The position numbers and the translations under genes were made by a program. Shown one piece after another: positions 28,813 through 39,018 of a stretch of DNA of 64,000 nt. Numbering within the stretch: the stretch's first letter is position 1; every line of letters starts with the position of its first letter. Origin of the DNA: Silicimonas sp. (GTDB lineage: Bacteria > Pseudomonadota > Alphaproteobacteria > Rhodobacterales > Rhodobacteraceae); the NCBI GenBank assembly GCA_022824315.1, contig JAJEAC010000021.1, forward strand, positions 1 through 64,000. Direction: 5' to 3'. The notes under the pieces were generated by a model, which saw nothing but the letters and a program-made list of their open reading frames with translations, was not told the origin of the DNA and did not search any database.

Positions 28813-30174
28813 GTCTTCGTCCTCGACAGGCGGGGCGACCCGCTGATGCCGTGCCATCCGGCGCGGGCGAGGACGCTTCTGAAGAAGGGGCGCGCCGTCG
28901 CGGCGAGCCTCCGTCCCTTCAGCATACGGCTCCGGGACAGGACCGGAGGGGGGACGCAGCCCCTGGACCTGAAGATGGACCCGGGGTCGAGGACGACGGG
29001 CATGGCGCTCGTCCGGAATGACGGCGAGGTCCTGTCCCTTGCCGAGATTGGGCACAGGGGAGAGCGGGTCCGGAAGTCGATGCCGCAACGGGCCAATTAT
29101 CGGCGGCGGCGGCGCTCGGCGAACCTGAGATACCGGAAGGAGCGGTTCCTGAACCGGCGTTCCGGGAGACGGCTCCCGTCCTCGCTGCAGTCGCGGGTGG
29201 ACAACGTGCTGTCCTGGACGGAACGGTTCAGGAGACTTGCGCCGGTGACCGGGATCCGGTGCGAGACGGTGCGCTTCGACACGCAGGCGCCGGAGAGTCC
29301 CGGCATCGAGGGCGCGGAGTACCAGCAGGGAACGCTCGCCGGGTACGAGGTCCGGGCGTATCTGCTCGAGAAATGGGGACGCAAATGCGCCTACTGCGGC
29401 TCCGCGGGGACGCCGCTCCAGATTGATCACGTGCGACCGAAGGCCCGGGGCGGGTCCGACCGGGTCTCCAACCTGACGCTCGCCTGCCCCTCCTGCAACC
29501 GGGCCAAGGGATCGCGGACGGTGGAGAGCTTCCTGGCCAGGCGGCCCGGACGGCTGCGCCGAGGTCTCGACGGGGCCAAGGCGCCGCTTCGCGACGCCTC
29601 CGCGGTCAACGCCTCCGGCCGCGTCCTGTTCGAGGGGCTGGAGCGGACCGGCCTTCCCGTCTCCGGCCACTCTGGAGGGCGGACGAAGTTCAACCGGGCG
29701 CGGCTGGGGATCCCCAAGTCGCACGCGCTCGACGCGGCCTGCGTGGGGGAGACGCCCGCGCTGAAGGGCTGGGACCAGCCCGTGCTCGGGATCAGGGCCA
29801 TGGGCCGGGGATCGTACTCGCGCACGCGTGCGGACCGGTCCGGCTTCCCGGTCGGCTACCTGATGGCGGGGAAGTCCGTCCGGGGCTTCCGGACGGGGGA
29901 CATCGTGTGCGCGGTCGTTCCGTCGGGCAGGAAGCGGGGCGTCCATTCGGGCCGCGTCGCGGTTCGGGCCTCGGGATCGTTCAACGTCCAGACGGCCGGC
30001 GGCACCGTCTTGGGCGATTCCCACCGGCATTGCCGCATCGTCCAGCGCGGCGACGGGTACGGATACCGCCTCGACACGACACGGCAGAAGGAGACGGCGA
30101 CGATGCACGGAACACGAGACCCCGCATTCCTCCACGCCCTGAAGGACGGGGTTTCCTGCGGGGTGGACAGATGA
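28741..30174 (+). CDS. iscB: IscB, RuvC-HNH OMEGA nuclease
   Basis: IscB is the RNA-guided ancestor of Cas9, made by IS200/IS605-superfamily elements. All parts are present: the PLMP domain (RVFVLDRRGDPLMPCHPARA), RuvC-I with Asp in LDLKMDPGSRTTGMALV, an Arg-rich bridge helix (RANYRRRRRSANLRYRKERF), RuvC-II with Glu in CETVRFDTQ followed by EYQQGTLAGYEVRAYLLEKW, the HNH domain (CAYCGSAGTPLQIDHVRPKA, then NLTLACPSCNRAKG) and RuvC-III (GIPKSHALDAACVG), then a C-terminal target-interaction domain. The chain appears intact. I used the nearest start (GTG) before the PLMP domain; the frame is open to 28576. The stop overlaps the next ATG by three bases. No TnpA gene is near. Confidence 0.9.
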   Translation: MRAEPGSGRRHRRSSRDSESGVSRVFVLDRRGDPLMPCHPARARTLLKKGRAVAASLRPFSIRLRDRTGGGTQPLDLKMDPGSRTTGMALVRNDGEVLSLAEIGHRGERVRKSMPQRANYRRRRRSANLRYRKERFLNRRSGRRLPSSLQSRVDNVLSWTERFRRLAPVTGIRCETVRFDTQAPESPGIEGAEYQQGTLAGYEVRAYLLEKWGRKCAYCGSAGTPLQIDHVRPKARGGSDRVSNLTLACPSCNRAKGSRTVESFLARRPGRLRRGLDGAKAPLRDASAVNASGRVLFEGLERTGLPVSGHSGGRTKFNRARLGIPKSHALDAACVGETPALKGWDQPVLGIRAMGRGSYSRTRADRSGFPVGYLMAGKSVRGFRTGDIVCAVVPSGRKRGVHSGRVAVRASGSFNVQTAGGTVLGDSHRHCRIVQRGDGYGYRLDTTRQKETATMHGTRDPAFLHALKDGVSCGVDR

Positions 30175-30623
30175 TCCGGTTCGCGCTCAAATGCGCCAAT
30201 GGCCACGGCTTCGAGAGCTGGTTTGCCTCGAGCGAGAAGTTCACGGAACTCGTGTCGGCTGGTCATGTGACATGTCCAGAATGTGACAGTACCAGCGTCT
30301 CCAAGGAGCTGATGGCGCCGCCGGTGCGTTCCTCCCGCAAGAGGGCAGCCAAGGGAGAGGCACGTGACGATACGTCGAAATCCATGGCGACGGCGACTGA
30401 CCCTGAAATTGCCGACGCGATCCGCAAGTTGAAGGCGCATGTCGAGGAGAATTCGGACTATGTAGGCGATCGTTTCGTGAAGGAAGCGCGTGCGATGCAT
30501 GAGGGCACGGTGCCGCAACGGTCGATTCACGGAGAGGCGCGTTCAGACGAGGCCCGGAAACTGATCGAGGACGGAGTGCCGGCACTGCCCTTGCCGTTCA
30601 TCCCGAGACAGAAGACCAACTGA
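30171..30623 (+). CDS. DUF1178 family protein
   Basis: A 150-residue protein with the DUF1178 signature: MIRFALKCANGHGFESWFAS with CxxGH, and CPECDSTSVSKELMAPPV with a second Cys pair, so it probably binds zinc. The C-terminal half is charged and helical (FVKEARAMHEGTVPQRSIHG). The function is not known in the family. The ATG lies inside the IscB stop, so this gene now depends on transcription or translation through iscB. Confidence 0.88.
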   Translation: MIRFALKCANGHGFESWFASSEKFTELVSAGHVTCPECDSTSVSKELMAPPVRSSRKRAAKGEARDDTSKSMATATDPEIADAIRKLKAHVEENSDYVGDRFVKEARAMHEGTVPQRSIHGEARSDEARKLIEDGVPALPLPFIPRQKTN

Positions 30624-30669
30624 AGCCGGTGATGCACGAGTGATTGGGCTCGACTGAAGGCGCGTCCGT

Positions 30670-31275
30670 TCAGTCGGACGGTCGGGTCATTTCAAAGAGT
30701 GCCGTAATGCGCGCATAGTCCCGATAGCCCAACCTGGCCAGCGGCTCGTATTTCAGGATGTCGAAGCGTCCGTCAGACAGGCAGTCGTCGCGCAGGTGGA
30801 TGCCCGTCACCTCGCCAAGCACCATGCAGTTCGCTTCGCCCCTGAGTCGGGCGATTTCCGTAAGCCGGCACTCCAGCGCGGCCGGAGCACCTTCGACCCG
30901 AGAGCATGGAATCGTCTTGCAAGGTGCACGGGCCAGCCCGGCGTGCTCAAACTCGTCCACGTCCTTGCCGTAGTCGCCCGAGGTGACGTTCATCGGGTTC
31001 CGCATCGCGTATTCCACGATGTTGACGCAGAAGGCGCCTGTCCGGCGGATGTTGGAGACACTGTCCTTGGAGTCTTCTTGATCGGACTTTGCGCCACTTG
31101 AGGCAAACATCACCTGGGGAGGTTCGTCGGCCACGGCATTGAAGAACGAGTAGGGAGCGATGTTCTCCGTACCGTCCACGTCCCGCGACGAAATCCAGCC
31201 AACAGGTCGCGGCGTCACGATTGCCTTGAAGGGGTTGCGGGGAAGTCCGTGGCCATCCTCGGGTCTGTAGAACAT
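30670..31275 (-). CDS. flavin reductase family protein (FMN-binding split barrel)
   Basis: A 201-residue protein of the flavin reductase-like family (DIM6/NTAB type): FKAIVTPRPVGWISSRDVDG, the FMN-binding NIAPYSFFNAVADEPPQVMF, and GAFCVNIVEYAMRN. It would bind FMN and reduce or use flavins; the physiological partner is unknown. AGGCAGG precedes the ATG at 31275. It is divergent from the GNAT gene. Confidence 0.88.
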   Translation of the reverse strand: MFYRPEDGHGLPRNPFKAIVTPRPVGWISSRDVDGTENIAPYSFFNAVADEPPQVMFASSGAKSDQEDSKDSVSNIRRTGAFCVNIVEYAMRNPMNVTSGDYGKDVDEFEHAGLARAPCKTIPCSRVEGAPAALECRLTEIARLRGEANCMVLGEVTGIHLRDDCLSDGRFDILKYEPLARLGYRDYARITALFEMTRPSD

Positions 31276-31351
31276 GAACCTGCCTCTTAATTTGTGCACC
31301 GCCTAACGCATGTGTTACGGGCGCTCCACAACGAATTGCCGGGGTCGGGCG

Positions 31352-31888
31352 GTGCAGCTCAGCGTGGAAACGGAAGAGGATTGGTGGGAGGTCGAGACCC
31401 TATTCGATCTCAGCTTTGCGCCGGGACGCGAGGCCCTTTCGTCGTACCGTTTGCGCGACAGCACGGATCCCGTGCGCGATCTTTGCCTTACGGCGCGTGA
31501 CGAGGACGGCATGCTTGGCGGTGCGATTCGGTTCTGGCCGGTAAGGGTGGGCGGAACGCCGGCCCTGCTTCTTGGGCCCGTCGCCGTGCATCCGACGAGG
31601 CAGGGCGAAGGCGTGGGCGGGCTTCTGATCGAGGAGGCCCTCGCGAATGCCGCGCACTGGGAACGGGTGATGCTTGTAGGAGATGCGCCTTACTATGGTC
31701 GTTTCGGGTTCAAGCCGCTTGTCGGCGTGAGAATGCCGCCGCCGACGAATCCAGAGCGCGTCCTTGGCAGGGAACTGGTCGCACGGGCCTGGAGCGGCGT
31801 GAAGGGCGACGTGACGCCTTGGGACCAGGGCCTTCCGCCACTCTTGCACGGGATGGTCCAGAGGCCGAAGTCGGCAGGATCGCCTTGA
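31352..31888 (+). CDS. GNAT family N-acetyltransferase
   Basis: A GNAT acetyltransferase, about 178 residues from a GTG at 31352; an upstream ATG at 31310 would add residues that do not look native. The acetyl-CoA-binding core is LLLGPVAVHPTRQGEGVGGL, with the Q/RxxGxG/A loop. Late Y-YGRFGF (APYYGRFGFKPLVGVRMPP) is typical of the YhbS-like predicted acetyltransferases. The substrate is unknown. Confidence 0.8.
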   Translation: MQLSVETEEDWWEVETLFDLSFAPGREALSSYRLRDSTDPVRDLCLTARDEDGMLGGAIRFWPVRVGGTPALLLGPVAVHPTRQGEGVGGLLIEEALANAAHWERVMLVGDAPYYGRFGFKPLVGVRMPPPTNPERVLGRELVARAWSGVKGDVTPWDQGLPPLLHGMVQRPKSAGSP

Positions 31889-31970
31889 GCGTGTCGATTG
31901 ACCGACCTCGGATTGTCGCTCAGTCTTGCCCGATGCGGCATGCTTCAGGCGATCGTCAACGACAACGCGC

Positions 31971-33191
<1,221 letters not shown>

Positions 33192-33249
33192 CTAGGGCGC
33201 AGACGTGATAGAGGGTGACTGCGCGGGTCACAAGCGGATTGAGGACATC

Positions 33250-33654
33250 ATGGAAGACAACGGCGGGAAGAACTGGTTTGCGGAGGACGCTGCGACTTTC
33301 GGCGACAGGCTTGCCGCGGCACGGAATGCCCAAGGCTTGACGCAAAAGGCGCTCGCCCGTCGTCTCGGTGTCTCCCTAAAGACCATGGAGGGTTGGGAGA
33401 ACGACATACGTGAGCCGCGCGCAAACAGGATCCAGATGCTGGCGGGCGTGCTGGATGTCTCGATTCCCTGGCTGCTGACAGGTGAGGGCCAGGGCGTGGG
33501 CTCGCAACCCGAGGCAGGTTCGGTACGAATGAGCGAGCTCTTGCACGAAATGCGAATACTCAGGGCCGAGATGCAGCGTTCCGTCGCGCGGCTCGGCGTC
33601 CTCGAGAAGCGCTTGGGTCAAGCTGCCGACGAGGCGAATGAACGAGAATCCTGA
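33250..33654 (+). CDS. XRE family helix-turn-helix regulator
   Basis: A 134-residue DNA-binding protein. The HTH is residues about 17-70: FGDRLAAARNAQGLTQKALA, RRLGVSLKTMEGWENDIREP, ending IPWLLTGEG. The C-terminal half is a probable coiled coil (SELLHEMRILRAEMQRSVAR). GAGG lies before the ATG at 33250. Its end overlaps sdhE by 17 bases, the same order as in other Rhodobacterales. Confidence 0.85.
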   Translation: MEDNGGKNWFAEDAATFGDRLAAARNAQGLTQKALARRLGVSLKTMEGWENDIREPRANRIQMLAGVLDVSIPWLLTGEGQGVGSQPEAGSVRMSELLHEMRILRAEMQRSVARLGVLEKRLGQAADEANERES

Positions 33655-33901
33655 CACTCGGTTTCGCCGGTTGGGCATGCGTTCCTGGCGACGCGGCACC
33701 AGGGAAATGGACCTGGTTCTGGGTCGGTTCTGGGATGAAGCGGGCAAGGCGCTCGACGCATCCGAACTCGATCTCTATGAAGACCTGCTTTGCGAGAGCG
33801 ATCAGGACCTGTACGCGTGGGTCAGCGGGAAGGGGAAGCCTCCCGAGCGCTTCGTCTGCCTGATCACACGCATCAAGGCTCACGGGACGGCGTCCGGGTG
33901 A
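33638..33901 (+). CDS. sdhE: FAD assembly factor SdhE
   Basis: SdhE helps attach FAD covalently to succinate dehydrogenase SdhA. The 87 residues carry the hallmark RRGTREMDLVLGRF (RGxxE motif), ELDLYEDLLCESDQDLYAW and the final VCLITRIKA. The gene overlaps the XRE gene by 17 bases. The mfd gene that often follows is absent. Confidence 0.92.
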   Translation: MNENPDTRFRRLGMRSWRRGTREMDLVLGRFWDEAGKALDASELDLYEDLLCESDQDLYAWVSGKGKPPERFVCLITRIKAHGTASG

Positions 33902-34138
33902 CCTCGCGCGCAAGAATCGGACTTGGGCAAGCGTTCTCGGCCTGCAATCAATCGGACGACATGACGTCCGGTGGAACGTACGGACGAATCAAGCTGATGC
34001 CAGGAGCAACGAACCTGTTGCCATGACGGGGCGGCCGGGCGGGTTCGCATTCAATCTCGGCCACTGGTGTGGAGGCGCTCCTTGCTTCGCGGATTCTTCG
34101 CAGGAAGATCCTTGGCAGTGCGAAGCCGGAGCGTCCGA

Positions 34139-34567
34139 TCACCAGTGCCCGGTATTCTCCATGCTCGCCCACGGCTCGGCGGGGGGCAGGTGCTCGCCTC
34201 GCTGAAGCAACTCGACCGAGACATTGTCGGGCGAGCGGACGAAGGCCATGTGACCGTCACGTGGAGGACGGTTGATCGTTACGCCGTTGTCCATCAGGTG
34301 CTGGCATGTCGCGTAGATGTCATCGACGCGGTAGGCGAGATGCCCGAAATGCCTGCTGTCCGAGGGGAGCCCGTCATCGCCATCCCAGTTGCAGGTGAGT
34401 TCGACATCCGCGTTTTCCTGTCCGGGAGGCGACAGGAACACCAGCGTGAACCGTCCGGTTTCGTTTTCGATCCGCCGCGTTTCCTCGAGGCCCAGAAGCT
34501 CGTAGAAGGCCTTGGACGTCTCGAGATCCTTCACGCGCACCATCGTGTGCAGGTATTCGATTCCCAT
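34139..34567 (-). CDS. gloA: lactoylglutathione lyase (glyoxalase I)
   Basis: GloA converts the methylglyoxal-glutathione hemithioacetal to S-lactoylglutathione. In 142 residues the four metal ligands lie in place: His in YLHTMVRV, Glu in ADVELTCNW, His in FGHLAYRVDD and Glu in NVSVELLQR, the usual H-E-H-E. AAGGAG precedes the ATG at 34567. The gshB gene elsewhere in the window supplies its cofactor. Confidence 0.92.
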   Translation of the reverse strand: MGIEYLHTMVRVKDLETSKAFYELLGLEETRRIENETGRFTLVFLSPPGQENADVELTCNWDGDDGLPSDSRHFGHLAYRVDDIYATCQHLMDNGVTINRPPRDGHMAFVRSPDNVSVELLQRGEHLPPAEPWASMENTGHW

Positions 34568-34811
34568 GCGAGTCACTCCTTTCAAATTCCGGGCAGCCTA
34601 TCGCATTGTCAGGCGTGCTCAACACTGAACCGCCGAAGCACGTGCCTTTGTGCAATCGTGGCGTGTCCAGAACGGATCCCCCGCGCGTTCAAAGCGCTTT
34701 CTGGCAGGAATCTGCGGAAATTCTCTTCGATCCCTTCATATGGTGTTGTGATGGGGTGAGACCCCACTATGCTGTGGTCGGCCGTTGAGTCGATTGAAGC
34801 GAAGAGAGAGC

Positions 34812-35723
34812 ATGGCAGAGGACGCAATCCAGGACCCCGAAACGGAAATCGCCGAAATGCGGGCGGCGAAGCAGTCGACACGGCGCGTGACGGCACCTGG
34901 GATGGAGGATCATCTCTACACGATCCACCCGGTTTTGGACCACGGGTTTGTTCGGGTCATCGACTACATGGGTGACGACGCTGCGATCACCCAGGCAGCT
35001 CGCGTGAGCTACGGAAAGGGCACGAAATCGGTGTCCAATGATGAAGGCCTGATCCGCTACCTGATGCGCCATTCCCATTCGACCCCCTTCGAGATGTGCG
35101 AGATCAAGCTGCACGTGAAGCTGCCCGTGTTCGTCGCGCGCCAGTGGATCCGCCACCGCACCGCCAACGTGAACGAGTATTCGGCGCGCTATTCGATTCT
35201 GGATCGCGAGTTCTACATCCCGAGCATGGACGATCTTGCCGCGCAATCCACCGTCAACAGCCAAGGCCGCGGCGAGGCGCTGTCGGGAGAGGAGGCGGCC
35301 CGCGTCTTGGAAATCCTGAAGACCGATTCCACGCGTTGCTACGACCACTATGAGCAAATGATTTCCCAGGATGGTCAGATGGGGCTGGCCAGGGAGCTTG
35401 CGCGCATGAACCTGCCCGCCAACGTGTATACCCAGTGGTACTGGAAGACGGACTTGCACAACCTCTTCCATTTTCTGCGGTTGAGGGCGGATGCCCACGC
35501 GCAGTACGAAATTCGCGTATACGCGGAACAACTCTGCAAGCTGGTCGCCGATTGGGTTCCGTTCGCCTACAGGGCGTTCAAGGACTATCGACTGGGAGGT
35601 GCGGCACTTTCGGCATCGGCCCTCGACTGCGTCCGCAGGATGCTGGCCGGCGAGGACGTGACGCAAGAGGCATCCGGCATGTCAAAGGGCGAGTGGAGGG
35701 AATTCCAAGGCCTTATTCGCTGA
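34812..35723 (+). CDS. thyX: FAD-dependent thymidylate synthase
   Basis: ThyX makes dTMP from dUMP with methylenetetrahydrofolate, FAD and NADPH; it replaces ThyA. The 303 residues contain the ThyX motif [15 protein letters not shown] (RHRxxSxxxxSxR type, here with Ala at the first Ser) and the neighbouring FVARQWI, plus [20 protein letters not shown] and FHFLRLR. The ATG at 34812 has AGAGAG before it. The partner enzyme dut is at 26.4 kb. Confidence 0.95.
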   Translation: MAEDAIQDPETEIAEMRAAKQSTRRVTAPGMEDHLYTIHPVLDHGFVRVIDYMGDDAAITQAARVSYGKGTKSVSNDEGLIRYLMRHSHSTPFEMCEIKLHVKLPVFVARQWIRHRTANVNEYSARYSILDREFYIPSMDDLAAQSTVNSQGRGEALSGEEAARVLEILKTDSTRCYDHYEQMISQDGQMGLARELARMNLPANVYTQWYWKTDLHNLFHFLRLRADAHAQYEIRVYAEQLCKLVADWVPFAYRAFKDYRLGGAALSASALDCVRRMLAGEDVTQEASGMSKGEWREFQGLIR

Positions 35724-36042
35724 TTGCCTGGGGTTGACAGCGGCCCGCGATACGTTCGTCCGGGTCTTGCCGCCTTCACTGTCGCTTTGCGATTGGCGCC
35801 GTCCGTCCGCCGGTCCGGTCGTGCGCATCACCGCGCCGCGTGTCCCTGGCAATCGCGTTTGCACCCTATGTCCGCAGGCATTGGCCAACGGCGAAATTCC
35901 GGAAGGTAGGCAAGCAAACTTGTGCGCTGCACAGCCCCCGTGCGCGTGCAATGTGCAGACAACCATCCGGAACAATCATGAATCCGCCGGATGCTTGCGC
36001 AGCGGCGGATTCATGAACACAGGCAGTTTCAATCCTGGATCG
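35724..36042. other. intergenic region between thyX and the cold-shock gene
   Basis: About 320 bases where the two genes converge. No gene is recognised; it holds a perfect 14-bp inverted repeat near the cold-shock gene end (see separate entry). Confidence 0.5.
35976..36016. terminator. 14-bp perfect inverted repeat between thyX and cspA ends
   Basis: TCATGAATCCGCCG at 35976-35989 and its exact complement at 36003-36016 flank a 13-base loop. It lies 27 bases past the cold-shock gene stop and 250 past thyX, so a two-way terminator or mRNA end-stabiliser is likely. There is no T run. Confidence 0.55.
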
Positions 36043-36249
36043 TCAGATGGCCTTCAGATCGTCCGCCATCTGGCGGCCGTCACGGCCTTCGGCCAGTTCG
36101 TATTCGACTTTCTGATTGTCGCTCAATCCGGTCAATCCGGCCTTTTGCACGGCAGAGACATGAACGAACACGTCCTTTCCGCCTTCGTCGGGCGCGATGA
36201 ACCCGTAGCCTTTGTGGGTATTGAACCACTTCACGGTTCCAGTAGGCAT
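36043..36249 (-). CDS. cold-shock protein (CspA family)
   Basis: A 68-residue single-domain cold-shock RNA chaperone. RNP1 (KGYGFIAP) and RNP2 (VFVHVSAV) are both present, and GTVKWFN opens the fold. It acts on single-stranded RNA to keep it unfolded. A palindrome GCCCGGAA-T-TTCCGGGC sits at 36273-36289 in its 5' leader, possibly a control hairpin. It is most likely a constitutive or cold-inducible paralogue. Confidence 0.95.
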   Translation of the reverse strand: MPTGTVKWFNTHKGYGFIAPDEGGKDVFVHVSAVQKAGLTGLSDNQKVEYELAEGRDGRQMADDLKAI

Positions 36250-36272
36250 GGTAGTTTTCCTTTGGTCTTTTC

Positions 36273-36289
36273 GCCCGGAATTTCCGGGC
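36273..36289 (-). promoter_or_regulatory. palindrome in the 5' leader of the cold-shock gene
   Basis: GCCCGGAA-T-TTCCGGGC, 24 bases before the start codon of the cold-shock gene. Csp leaders often fold with temperature; this arm could pair in the mRNA. Inference only. Confidence 0.35.
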
Positions 36290-36425
36290 CAGTCTAGGAG
36301 CAGCAAAAAAGACCAAGACGAATGCCAAAGTAAGGCAAACGACTTGACGTCCGATGCTGGCTGGAGTCTGAGGCAAATTCCAAAAAACACAAGCGAAACC
36401 TTGAAGGACCGGGAGACGATCAAAA

Positions 36426-36776
36426 ATGCCTGTGCTTTATGGGTTGAAGAATTGCAGCACGTGCCGGTCGGCAATCCAGGAACTGAAGGCTGCAGGAAAG
36501 GACGTGACTCTCGTGGACGTCCGCGAAAGCCAGTTGGATTTCGACCTGATTGACCGGTTCCTTCGAGAGTTTGGCGACGCGCTCGTGAATCGTCGCTCGA
36601 CCACCTGGCGCAATCTGCCCGAATCCAAACGTCAGGGAACGCCAGGCGACCTGATTGCCAAGCATCCCTCGCTCATGAAGCGCCCCGTCATCGTCGATGG
36701 CGAACTGGTCACGCTTGGATGGCATGCCGCGGCCAGAGCGCGGCATCTCGGCGAATGGGCCCGGTCGCCAGATTGA
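36426..36776 (+). CDS. ArsC/Spx family (YffB-like) protein
   Basis: A 116-residue thioredoxin-fold protein of the ArsC/Spx group. The CxxC is at residues 10-13 (NCSTCRSAIQEL), and KRPVIVDGELVTLGWH is the family's cis-Pro region. Most like YffB/ArsC-like proteins of proteobacteria, which act as glutathione-dependent thiol reductases of unclear substrate; arsenate reduction is not implied by the context. No ars genes are near. Confidence 0.8.
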   Translation: MPVLYGLKNCSTCRSAIQELKAAGKDVTLVDVRESQLDFDLIDRFLREFGDALVNRRSTTWRNLPESKRQGTPGDLIAKHPSLMKRPVIVDGELVTLGWHAAARARHLGEWARSPD

Positions 36777-36791
36777 TTGTCCGGTTTCGTT

Positions 36792-37343
36792 CTACCTGTT
36801 TCGATCAAAGGCCGCGTCGAGCAATCGGTCGACTGAAATCGGCCCGCCGCCCCGGAAGAGCAGGTAGAGAAGCAGGAAGACCCAGAAGGCGCGCTGATCG
36901 AGAATGACCGCGTCCGAGAGTCGGTCAAACCAAGCACCGGTCTCTCCGCCATGTCCGAATATGTCCGTGAGACTCTGAACCGCGACGAAGCCGATCATGC
37001 CGAGCGCGGCGGCACGGGTGAACAAGCCGATGACCACGAGGCACGGAAGCACGAATTCCGCCCAGGTTCCGGCAAGGATCACAAGTTGCTGGAAGATCGT
37101 TGCGCTGGTGACGTCGTAGCCCACGGCTTCGGCTTCCTTCGGGAAGATCTGGGCAAAGGCATTGAAGCTCGGCGATACAAGATTGATCAGGCCTTCGGGA
37201 ATCTTGGTGAGCGCGGAGTTCAGGTAGTAGACAAGCAGGACCGCAGCAAAAATGAAACGCGCAAGCGTTGTCAGGACCGGCGTGGCTGCCGGTTCGATCA
37301 GCGCAAGCAGCCGGTCCGGCAGCAGCAGGATATTTCTGGTCAT
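36792..37343 (-). CDS. DoxX family membrane protein of the bufferin-type operon
   Basis: A 183-residue, four-helix DoxX protein (LARFIFAAVLLVYYLNSALT, GTWAEFVLPCLVVIGLFTRA, and a C-terminal FLLLYLLFRGGG). DoxX-like proteins are the usual fourth member of DUF2282/DUF692 operons. It is five bases from the end of the HvfC/BufC-type gene, so co-translated. Role unknown; a redox or lipid-quinone role is possible. Confidence 0.85.
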   Translation of the reverse strand: MTRNILLLPDRLLALIEPAATPVLTTLARFIFAAVLLVYYLNSALTKIPEGLINLVSPSFNAFAQIFPKEAEAVGYDVTSATIFQQLVILAGTWAEFVLPCLVVIGLFTRAAALGMIGFVAVQSLTDIFGHGGETGAWFDRLSDAVILDQRAFWVFLLLYLLFRGGGPISVDRLLDAAFDRNR

Positions 37344-37348
37344 GAAAG

Positions 37349-38098
37349 CTATCCTCCAATTTCGACAATGGTCTTCATTTCGACCAAGAGGGTGAGCACC
37401 ACCGGCAAGTCAAAGTCCCAGGATGCCTCTGATGCCTTGTCCATTGCATCCCCGAATGTCGCACCCGTCAAGAGCGCGTTGATGAATTCCGCCCCTCCTG
37501 AGGGCAGAAGCCCGGGAACCGGATCCATGTCCGGTCGGGCGATCAGCACGTCTTCGGCGGCCATTTCCGGACTTTTTGCGCCTTCCTCGACGTTGAACCG
37601 CCAGATGGAGAAGATCGGCCAGGGTGACCGCACCTGCCGCAAGGCGGGGGCAAGTTGCACGCGGGAGCCGATCAATGCCTCGGGAGGCAGTGCCTCGAGT
37701 TCTGCAGGGTTGATCGGGTCTGCGTCGGCCGCGTGGTAGCTTTCCCGGATGGCAAGTTCGAGCCGGGCGATGTCCGGCAGGTAGCCGGTTTGCCTCGTGG
37801 GTTCGAAATCGGCCAGAAACGAAGGCAATTCGGCCCCGAAATGCATCATCAGCGGCGAGTGCGGCGGATGACGGCGCAGATACGCAGCGGCAAGCACCTT
37901 GAAATTGTCGTGCCCGACCAGTTTGCGGATGACCGGAAAGCCCACCTCGAGCGCCTCGGTCAGCGAGACCGAGACGTTGTTGCGATACACGTCGAATCGG
38001 CGCCCGGCCGGTCGGCCCATGCCGTCGCTCAGGCCATCTGGGCGTGCGGCCTCCGGATCCAGAAGCGCGTGCCGAAAGCTGGTCTGGTTGACCCTCAT
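37349..38098 (-). CDS. HvfC/BufC-type partner protein (DUF2063)
   Basis: A 249-residue protein that pairs with MNIO (DUF692) enzymes in RiPP-like operons. Landmarks: [29 protein letters not shown] and [16 protein letters not shown], plus [20 protein letters not shown]. The partner is thought to deliver or recognise the precursor. Four-base ATGA overlap with the MNIO gene. Confidence 0.88.
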   Translation of the reverse strand: MRVNQTSFRHALLDPEAARPDGLSDGMGRPAGRRFDVYRNNVSVSLTEALEVGFPVIRKLVGHDNFKVLAAAYLRRHPPHSPLMMHFGAELPSFLADFEPTRQTGYLPDIARLELAIRESYHAADADPINPAELEALPPEALIGSRVQLAPALRQVRSPWPIFSIWRFNVEEGAKSPEMAAEDVLIARPDMDPVPGLLPSGGAEFINALLTGATFGDAMDKASEASWDFDLPVVLTLLVEMKTIVEIGG

Positions 38099-38955
38099 GC
38101 GGTCGCAGCTTCAAGTACCTTGGCGGCACGGCAGGCTTCAGCCTTTAGGACCGGCCATTCGGGGACATCGTTATCCCATTCTATGAGACTGGGCTTGGGG
38201 CCGGACTTCCGGATCGTGTAGTCGAACAGTGACCACACGGGGTCCGCGACCTCGCGGCCATGATTGTCAATCAGCAGGGGCGCGCCATGGTCGTCTTCAT
38301 CGTCGTCATGTCCACCGAGGTGAATTTCTCCGACCAGTTCGACGGGGAACGCGTCGATATACGAAATCGGATCAGTGCCAAGATTCGTGGCGCTGACAAA
38401 GACGTTGTTCACGTCGAGCAGGAGCCCGCAACCGGTTCGCCTGGCGACCTCGCGAAGGAAGTCGGTTTCGGTCAGAGTGGACTCCTCGAACGCGAGATAG
38501 GACGAAGGATTTTCCAGCAACATGCGTCGCCCGACGACGTTCTGGACTTCGTCGACATGCTCGGCGACGCGGGCGAGGGTGGCCTCGGTGTAGGGCAGGG
38601 GCAGCAGGTCGTTGAGAAACGCGGAGTCGTGGGTGGACCACGCGAGATGTTCCGAAAAGCTCGCCGGATCAAGCCAGCCGACAAGGTGCTTGAGCCGTGC
38701 AAGGTGCTCGGAATCCAGCGGACCTTCGCCGCCGATCGAGAGGCCGACGCCATGCACTGAAAACGCGAAGCGCTCGGCGAGATGCCTGAGCTGGGCGATG
38801 GGTCGCCCGCCGTCGCCCATGTAGTTTTCGGCGTGAATCTCCAGCCAGGCAACCGGCCCGGCATCGTCCACTATCTCGGTGAAGTGCTGTGGCTTGTAGC
38901 CGACCCCTGGCGCATCGGGCAGGCGGGAAGACCTGTGTGTGGTGGCATCCAGCAT
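38095..38955 (-). CDS. MNIO (DUF692) family oxidase, BufB-type
   Basis: A 286-residue multinuclear non-heme iron-dependent oxidase (TIM barrel), the family that converts cysteine in peptides (as MbnB and HvfB do). Metal-site signatures: [68 protein letters not shown] and [15 protein letters not shown]. With its neighbours, the substrate is expected to be the DUF2282 peptide, where Cys would become thiooxazole for copper binding (known for bufferins; inferred here). Confidence 0.9.
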   Translation of the reverse strand: MLDATTHRSSRLPDAPGVGYKPQHFTEIVDDAGPVAWLEIHAENYMGDGGRPIAQLRHLAERFAFSVHGVGLSIGGEGPLDSEHLARLKHLVGWLDPASFSEHLAWSTHDSAFLNDLLPLPYTEATLARVAEHVDEVQNVVGRRMLLENPSSYLAFEESTLTETDFLREVARRTGCGLLLDVNNVFVSATNLGTDPISYIDAFPVELVGEIHLGGHDDDEDDHGAPLLIDNHGREVADPVWSLFDYTIRKSGPKPSLIEWDNDVPEWPVLKAEACRAAKVLEAATA

Positions 38956-39018
38956 TGACGGAGTCCGGACGTTGCGGCGTCTCCAACACGGCAGGAGACG
39001 CCGCCAGATTCCAGGGCC

